From Bacilli bacterium (GTDB lineage Bacteria > Bacillota_I > Bacilli_A > RF39 > UBA660): a stretch of 10,275 nucleotides of DNA. Below are positions 5,946 to 10,275 of this stretch, piece by piece. The DNA lies in NCBI GenBank assembly GCA_016295795.1, contig JAEDKN010000037.1, forward strand, positions 1-10,275, read 5' to 3'. Made by a program: the position numbers and the translations under genes. Numbering within the stretch: position 1 is the first letter of the stretch; each line of letters opens with the position of its first letter. Below the pieces are notes generated by a model. That model worked only from the letters and a program-made list of their open reading frames with translations. It was not told the DNA's origin and did not search any database.

Positions 5946-7686
5946 AACATTAGTTTTATCTTCTAATATGAAGAGAATGTTAAAAAACAATGTACTAGTT
6001 AGAAAATTAACCGGAATAGAAACCGCAGGGAGTCTAAACATCTTATTCACCGATAAAACAGGTACATTAACAAAAGGAAAACTTGAAGTAATAGGTTTAA
6101 TAAATGGTAATTATAAAGAATTTAATAATGAACTTGAAGTATCTAAATATAGTAAATACCATGATATAGTAAAAAAATCCATCATTTATAATAATGCTAG
6201 CAGTTATAATGAATCAAAAACAAAAATTATAGGTGGAAATGTAACAGACAAAGCATTACTAGCTTTTATAACTTCAGATACATCAAAAACGTTAAAGACT
6301 TCAAATTATATTCCCTTTAGTAGCAAATATAAATATTCTAGTATTGTAGTAGAGGATAAAGAAAAGATAAATTTTATAAAGGGTAGTCCAGAAAAGATTT
6401 TATCTTCTTGTAATTATTATTATGATGAATTTGGTACAAAAAAAAGTTTTACCAATAAAAAGGAATTTATATCCAGAATAAATTCTTACAGTGTGAAAGG
6501 AATAAGACTACTGGCTCTAGCTACTTCAAATTCTAGAATAAGAGGAAATTTAAATAATTTATGTTTAGTTGGGGTCGTTTTAATAAAAGACGAAGTTAGA
6601 AGCGAAGCAATTGAAGGTGTTAGATTAGTAAAGGGAGCTCATATTCAAACAGTTATGATAACTGGAGATAATATAGATACCGCAAAAGCTATCGCAAAAG
6701 AAGTAGGAATAATCGATAGTGATGATGATATAGTTTTAACTAGTGATGAATTAAATAGTAAAAGTGATGAAGAATTGAAAAGGATTTTACCAAAGCTTAG
6801 AGTAGTCGCAAGAAGTTTGCCTCAAGATAAGAGTAGATTAGTAAGGATCTCAGAAGAATTAAATTTAGTTGTTGGCATGACAGGTGATGGCGTAAACGAT
6901 GCACCAGCATTAAAGAAAGCAGATGTTGGTTTTGCTATGGGAAGTGGGACAGAAGTATCAAAAGAAGCAAGTGATATTGTTATATTAGATGATAATTTTA
7001 TATCTATTTCTAAAGCTATTCTTTTTGGAAGAACCATATTTAAAAGCATACGTAAATTTATTATTGTGCAACTTACAATAAATTTATGCGCAATAAGTTT
7101 GTCTATCATTTGTCCTTTTATTGGTATAGATACTCCTGTTACGGTAATACAAATGCTTTGGGTAAATATGGTCATGGATACTTTGGCTGGACTTGCTTTT
7201 GCTTATGAGCCACCACTATTAGAATACATGAATGAAAAACCTAAAAAAAGAGATGAATCTATAATAAACAAGTATATGGTAAGTGAAATATTATTTACGG
7301 GTATTTATTCAGCTATAATATGTATTTTATTTCTGAAATCATCATTTATAGGTACTTTCTTTAGAGATAGTGTTGATAAAGGATACTTAATGAGTGCATT
7401 TTTTGGACTTTTTATATTCATAGATATATTTAATAGTTTTAATGCTAGGACATCCAGACTTGATATATTTGCAAATATATTTGACAACAAAGTTTTTATA
7501 GTGATAATGTTATTTATAACTATTGTACAAGTTTTACTTATATACTATGGTGGTAGTATATTCAGAACAGTTCCACTAACTTTTAAAGAGTTTATGATAA
7601 TGTTTGGTATTGCGTTAACTGTTATTCCAATAGATTGGGTAAGAAAGATAATATATAGAAAATATAATGGACTTGAAAGTGTATAG
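5923..7686 (+). pseudogene. 3' part of a Ca2+-type P-type ATPase gene, split by the element
   Basis: This fragment encodes PEGLP followed by 582 residues. Intact P-type Ca2+ pumps have about 850-900 residues, so TM1-TM3, the actuator domain with its TGE loop and the first part of TM4 are absent. Counting from ATG 5938, what remains is complete: DKTGTLT with phosphorylated Asp39, a KGSPEK nucleotide-binding loop (about 148), TGDGVNDAPALKKADVGFAMG (from 315), and about six C-terminal membrane helices. TM6 has WVNMVMDTLA, whose Asn and Asp are ion ligands in type II Ca2+ pumps. No transport is expected without the missing part. The frame is otherwise undamaged, which suggests a recent or reversible insertion. 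ATG 5938 has a chance Shine-Dalgarno-like GAAGGA (5926-5931, formed by the Glu-Gly codons), so a soluble-plus-TM fragment could be made if readthrough from the recombinase occurs. The N-terminal part should lie left of the element. Confidence 0.88.
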
Positions 7687-7731
7687 AGTTATAAACTATA
7701 TTTGTTTTGAGTTAGGTCTTTTATATCAATG

Positions 7732-7770
7732 AAAGAAACAGCATTAATTAATTTGCTGTTTCTTTTTTTT
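7732..7770 (+). terminator. Intrinsic terminator after the ATPase gene
   Basis: A perfect 12-bp stem, AAAGAAACAGCA (7732-7743) with TGCTGTTTCTTT (7754-7765), has a 10-nt loop and is followed by T residues. It lies 45 nt after the ATPase stop and is the natural end of that transcript. Confidence 0.85.
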
Positions 7771-7837
7771 AGTTTGTTTAAATTTTGAAGTATGTAAATT
7801 CTAATTTAGTTATATAGCAATAATTTATAAAATATTT

Positions 7838-7880
7838 AAATAAAAGAAATAGTAAATAAAAACACTATTTCTTTTATTTT
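7838..7880. terminator. Second hairpin, possibly a bidirectional terminator
   Basis: A perfect 16-bp A/T-rich stem (7838-7853 with 7864-7879) has a 10-nt loop, with a short T run on the right and A/T-rich sequence on the left. It stands between the ATPase terminator and the yqfC promoter region and may insulate the sporulation operon. The rest of 7687-7927 shows no gene. Confidence 0.5.
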
Positions 7881-7911
7881 GTGACTTGTTTTTAGTATTA
7901 TCTCATATACT
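7881..7911 (+). promoter_or_regulatory. Possible sporulation (sigma-E-like) promoter of yqfC-yqfD
   Basis: CATATACT (7904-7911) resembles the sigma-E -10 element CATACANT. It lies 17 nt before the yqfC start, with a poorer -35 candidate around 7881-7889. yqfC and yqfD are sigma-E genes in Bacillus subtilis, which makes this plausible, but the match is partial and in AT-rich DNA. Confidence 0.35.
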
Positions 7912-7927
7912 TAAATAGGTGATTTAC

Positions 7928-8161
7928 GTGTTCAAAGAGATAAGAAACTACATAGTAGATAATGAGTTTAGAGTAACACTTTATAAAAATAAAATAAACA
8001 TAATTAATTATAAAGATATTGTAACTATAGAAAAGTCTAGAATCTCTATAAAACACGAAGAAGGAATGGTAATTATTAAAGGAAAGGATTTAGCTTTAAA
8101 AAAATTATTAGATGATGAGATTTTAATAAGTGGAATTATAAATTCAGTAGAATTGGAGTGA
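7928..8161 (+). CDS. yqfC: YqfC/YabP-family sporulation protein
   Basis: This small protein of the YabP/YqfC family is needed for efficient sporulation in relatives and is usually made in the mother cell with YqfD. Visible family features are the short beta-rich sequence with an ITIEKSR/ISI-type strand, then VIIKGKDLALKKLLDDEILISGIINSVE at the C-terminus, close to the Bacillus pattern of K/G-containing strand followed by L-x-x-EIL-x-G-I. I chose GTG 7928 (77 residues) because AGGTGAT (7917-7923) is correctly spaced from it; the in-frame GTG at 7919 lies within that site. The stop overlaps the region of the yqfD ribosome binding site, so the two genes are coupled. Identification rests on the family pattern and on yqfD next to it. 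Confidence 0.85.
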   Translation: MFKEIRNYIVDNEFRVTLYKNKINIINYKDIVTIEKSRISIKHEEGMVIIKGKDLALKKLLDDEILISGIINSVELE

Positions 8162-8166
8162 TGATC

Positions 8167-9336
8167 GTGTTTAGAAGCATTTATGAAGTAAGGGTTGAAG
8201 GGAATGATATTAAAAGATTTATAAAAAAGCTTTACAGAAGCAATATATATATTGAGGATTTGGAAATATATGATAAATGTGCATATTTTAAGCTCACTAA
8301 AGAAAATTATGAAAAATTAATAAAGATTAAAACAATTTATAAAGTAGAAGTAACTAGACTTTATGGAATAATAAAATTAGTGGATATTATAAAGAGAAAT
8401 TATTTTTTTATTGTTGGCATTATTATAAGCTATATATATCTGTTATTTTTGTCAAATGTAATTTTTGACGTTGAAGTAATACATTCAAAAAAAGAAATAA
8501 GAGATCTTTTATATAAGGAATTAAATAATTATGGAATTAAAAAATACAACATGGTAAAAAGCTACAAAACTAAAGAAAATATAGAAAAAAAGATACTTGA
8601 AGATAATAAAGATAAGTTAGAATGGTTAGAAATAGAAAAGAGTGGTGTTAAATATAAAATAAAAGTTGAAGAGCGTGTTATAAATAGTCCAAAAGATGAA
8701 GAATTACCTCATAATGTTGTAGCAAAAAAAGACGGAATAATACTAAAAATTCAAGCCAGTAAGGGGGAAGTAAGAAAAAAAGTAAATGATTATGTGAAAA
8801 AAGGAGATATTATAATAAGTGGATTAATAACAAAAGGCGAAGAAATAAAAAATCAGGTTCCAGCTGAAGGCGTAGTATATGCAGAAGTCTGGTATAAAAC
8901 AAAGGTTAATATGCCTTATTATTATAGAGAAGAAAGAAAAACTGGTAAAAGCAAAAAAACTATAAAATTTTCTTTTTTAAATAAAGATTTTTATATTTTT
9001 AATTTTGATAAATATAAAAGCTATAAGCAACAAGAAATATTTGGATTAAAGAACAATTTATTACCTATTGGTTTTAGTTATTCAAAAGAATATGAAACAA
9101 TAGTAAGCGAACACTTATATTCTCCAGAAGAAGCAGTAGAAGCAGCAATATCTCTCTCGAACAAAAAGCTAGAAGAAAATTTTACTGAAAACGAGAGAAT
9201 AATTTCTTCTAGAGTTCTTAGTACCACAGAATACGAAAATTATATAAGCGTTGAAATCTTTTATAAAATATTTGAAAATATAACAGAAGAAGAATCAATA
9301 ATTATACCTAACGAAGAAAATAAAGAAAAAAATTAA
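8167..9336 (+). CDS. yqfD: YqfD sporulation protein
   Basis: This 389-residue membrane-anchored protein belongs to the YqfD family, required for normal sporulation in Bacillus and found in most spore formers. It has an N-terminal cytosolic domain (VRVEGNDIKRFIKKLYR near 8), one membrane helix at about 78-98 (YFFIVGIIISYIYLLFLSNVIF), and a large extracytosolic part containing a lipoyl-like beta segment (HNVVAKKDGIILKIQASKGEVRKKVNDYVKKGDIIISG). It ends in a charged tail. The length is normal (about 390-400). GTG 8167 is preferred because GGAGTGAT (8155-8162) lies 4-8 nt upstream; the GTG at 8158 and ATG at 8161 lie inside that site. It directly follows yqfC as a two-gene operon, and a weak hairpin terminator follows. 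Confidence 0.92.
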   Translation: MFRSIYEVRVEGNDIKRFIKKLYRSNIYIEDLEIYDKCAYFKLTKENYEKLIKIKTIYKVEVTRLYGIIKLVDIIKRNYFFIVGIIISYIYLLFLSNVIFDVEVIHSKKEIRDLLYKELNNYGIKKYNMVKSYKTKENIEKKILEDNKDKLEWLEIEKSGVKYKIKVEERVINSPKDEELPHNVVAKKDGIILKIQASKGEVRKKVNDYVKKGDIIISGLITKGEEIKNQVPAEGVVYAEVWYKTKVNMPYYYREERKTGKSKKTIKFSFLNKDFYIFNFDKYKSYKQQEIFGLKNNLLPIGFSYSKEYETIVSEHLYSPEEAVEAAISLSNKKLEENFTENERIISSRVLSTTEYENYISVEIFYKIFENITEEESIIIPNEENKEKN

Positions 9337-9344
9337 TATTACCT

Positions 9345-9377
9345 AAAAACACTCAAATTAAATTGAATGTTTTTTTA
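9345..9377 (+). terminator. Terminator after yqfD
   Basis: AAAAACACTCAA (9345-9356) pairs with TTGAATGTTTTT (9363-9374), with a single C-A mismatch, and runs into a T tract. It starts 9 nt after the yqfD stop, separating the sporulation pair from the next gene. Confidence 0.65.
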
Positions 9378-9420
9378 TTTAGTAGTTAAGATATCTATAA
9401 CAAACTTATTCCTTTTTCAA

Positions 9421-9449
9421 TTGTAAAAAAGTACTAAAAGTAGTACAAT
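9421..9449 (+). promoter_or_regulatory. Promoter of the VanZ-family gene
   Basis: TTGTAA (9421-9426), 17 bp and TACAAT (9444-9449) form a good housekeeping promoter; each box matches four or five consensus bases. Transcription would begin about 20 nt before the gene, giving a short leader with AAAGGTGAT as the ribosome binding site. Confidence 0.65.
9431..9446. promoter_or_regulatory. Palindromic operator-like site GTACTA-N4-TAGTAC
   Basis: A perfect 6-bp inverted repeat, GTACTA (9431-9436) and TAGTAC (9441-9446), has a 4-nt spacer and overlaps the promoter spacer and the first half of the -10 box. A bound protein would block RNA polymerase, as expected for a repressor. The half-site resembles GntR-type operators (GTA-TAC cores), but no regulator is visible in the window. 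Confidence 0.5.
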
Positions 9450-9477
9450 AATAATATCTAGAAAGAAAGGTGATTAT

Positions 9478-10098
9478 ATGACAGATCAAATGTGGAGATC
9501 ATTAGATAATACACTTGCGGATGTTTTAGAAATGACTTGGCCTATGATATTAATATCTGTTGTACTTTTATCTTCACTTAGACTTTCTTATTTATTAAAA
9601 AGTAAGGAACCGTTTGTATTACATAAAGAATTATTAACTCTTTTCTTTGTAATTTATATTTTATGTTTGTTCCAAGTTGTAACTTTTCAAGATGTTTCTA
9701 ACTTTGGAACAAATAATTTTACACCTTTTAAAGAAATTTCACGATATACTTTTGGAAGTAGACTTTTTATAAAAAATATAATTGGTAACATGCTTATGTT
9801 TGTACCTTATGGATTTTTTGTATCATATTATGGTAAAATCACAGATTGGAAGCATTCTTTCTGCATGGTGTTGATTGCATCTTTAGTTATTGAATCAACT
9901 CAACTTGCGATAGGAAGGGTATTTGATGTTGATGATATACTTCTTAACGTAATAGGTGGTATGATTGGTTACTTAATATATAAAAGTTTAGATAAAATTG
10001 GTAATTTATGTCCTAAAGTATTAAAATCGTCATTATTTTTAGATATATTGACAATAGCATGCTTTTTAATGTTTTCAGCTTATATAATTTGGAGGTAA
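9478..10098 (+). CDS. VanZ-family membrane protein
   Basis: The 206-residue integral membrane protein has about five predicted helices (near residues 17-35, 50-68, 98-116, 125-142 and 187-204). The VanZ-family signature is clear: NNFTPFKEI (78-86), NIIGNMLMFVPYGFF (100-114), an IESTQL segment near 138-143, and R-x-FDVDDILLNVIGGMIGYLIY (146-168), the usual D-x-DD-x-x-N-x-x-G pattern. Family members include VanZ of vancomycin-resistance Tn1546, which gives low-level teicoplanin resistance, but most chromosomal homologs have no established role and resistance should not be assumed. It has its own promoter and operator-like site. Its last codons supply the GGAGG of the next gene, so it is probably cotranscribed with ybeY. 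Confidence 0.9.
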   Translation: MTDQMWRSLDNTLADVLEMTWPMILISVVLLSSLRLSYLLKSKEPFVLHKELLTLFFVIYILCLFQVVTFQDVSNFGTNNFTPFKEISRYTFGSRLFIKNIIGNMLMFVPYGFFVSYYGKITDWKHSFCMVLIASLVIESTQLAIGRVFDVDDILLNVIGGMIGYLIYKSLDKIGNLCPKVLKSSLFLDILTIACFLMFSAYIIWR

Positions 10099-10099
10099 T

Positions 10100-10275
10100 A
10101 TGGAAATAGAAATTTTTAATCAAACAGAAGAAAAAATACAAGAGTATTTAAATGAATTAAAGGAAATGTTGACTGATTTTTGTAAAAGAGAAAAATTAGA
10201 TAATGTTGTCTTTAACATAATTATAGTAGATAATAATACTATAAAAGAAATAAATAGAGATTATAGAGGCAAAGA
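10100..10275 (+). CDS. ybeY: Endoribonuclease YbeY, N-terminal part
   Basis: The frame begins at ATG 10100, one base after the VanZ stop and 5 nt after GGAGG (10091-10095), and runs off the window end after 58 codons. The visible segment ends with FNIIIVDNNTIKEINRDYRGK, which matches the conserved I-VDN-x-x-I-x-x-LN-x-x-YR-x-K/D segment of YbeY, a metal-dependent RNase for 16S rRNA maturation and ribosome quality control. The metal-binding H-x3-H-x5-H motif lies beyond the window. YbeY near yqfC/yqfD is a common Firmicutes arrangement and supports the call. Confidence 0.9.
   Translation, partial: MEIEIFNQTEEKIQEYLNELKEMLTDFCKREKLDNVVFNIIIVDNNTIKEINRDYRGK

Noticed and set aside
6822..7490. 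Two minus-strand open frames (6822-7175 and 7305-7490)
   Set aside because: Both are antisense to conserved ATPase motifs and membrane helices, and neither has a recognisable product.
5938..7686. An intact, independent 582-residue cation ATPase
   Set aside because: The actuator domain and TM1-TM3 are missing, and the PEGLP codons continue the frame upstream of the ATG, showing a split gene.
9478..10098. Teicoplanin/vancomycin resistance gene vanZ
   Set aside because: Only the family is supported. No vanHAX or other resistance genes are near, and chromosomal VanZ homologs are common with unknown roles.
1..10275. CRISPR array, tRNA or rRNA genes
   Set aside because: I saw no regularly spaced repeats, no tRNA-like GTTCGA arm with CCA context, and no rRNA-like sequence on either strand.

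Overview
The window is AT-rich, densely packed, low-GC Firmicutes DNA, most likely from a spore-forming member of the Clostridia. The evidence is the adjacent yqfC/yqfD sporulation pair, a ybeY start, strong AGGAGG-type ribosome binding sites and GTG starts. I cannot name the genus. All supported genes lie on the + strand.

Positions 1 to about 5927 look like the right-hand end of an integrated mobile element whose left end is outside the window. It carries a four-gene cargo operon (267-3956). The genes encode a GT-A glycosyltransferase, an archaeal-type S-adenosylmethionine synthetase, an HPr-kinase-like P-loop protein and a NUDIX hydrolase. They are almost contiguous: gaps of 1 and 12 nt and one 1-nt overlap. 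The operon is preceded by a consensus promoter (61-89), a candidate 27-codon leader peptide (119-202) and a terminator-like hairpin (205-245) just before the first ribosome binding site, which is the layout of an attenuator. A strong terminator (3984-4014) closes the operon. Next come a 39-codon ORF (4134-4253) and a large serine recombinase (4312-5892), the probable integrase.

Immediately after the recombinase the sequence changes to the 3' part of a P-type Ca2+-transporter-like ATPase. The first native codons encode PEGLP, the TM4 ion-binding motif. The element therefore appears to have inserted within the codons for that motif, separating the N-terminal part of the pump (expected left of the window) from the C-terminal 582 residues. 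The junction contains CCTGAAGG, a GA dinucleotide flanked by inverted CCT/AGG, as expected for a serine-recombinase crossover.

From 7687 on the DNA looks like ordinary chromosome: two hairpins (the first a clear terminator), yqfC-yqfD (7928-9336), a terminator, a VanZ-family membrane protein with its own promoter and a palindromic operator-like site, and the start of ybeY, cut off by the window end.

The most novel part is the cargo operon. The gene combination (sugar transfer, SAM synthesis, small-molecule or protein kinase-like, nucleotide hydrolysis) under apparent attenuation control matches no system I can name. It may make or modify a small molecule, but its product cannot be read from the sequence.
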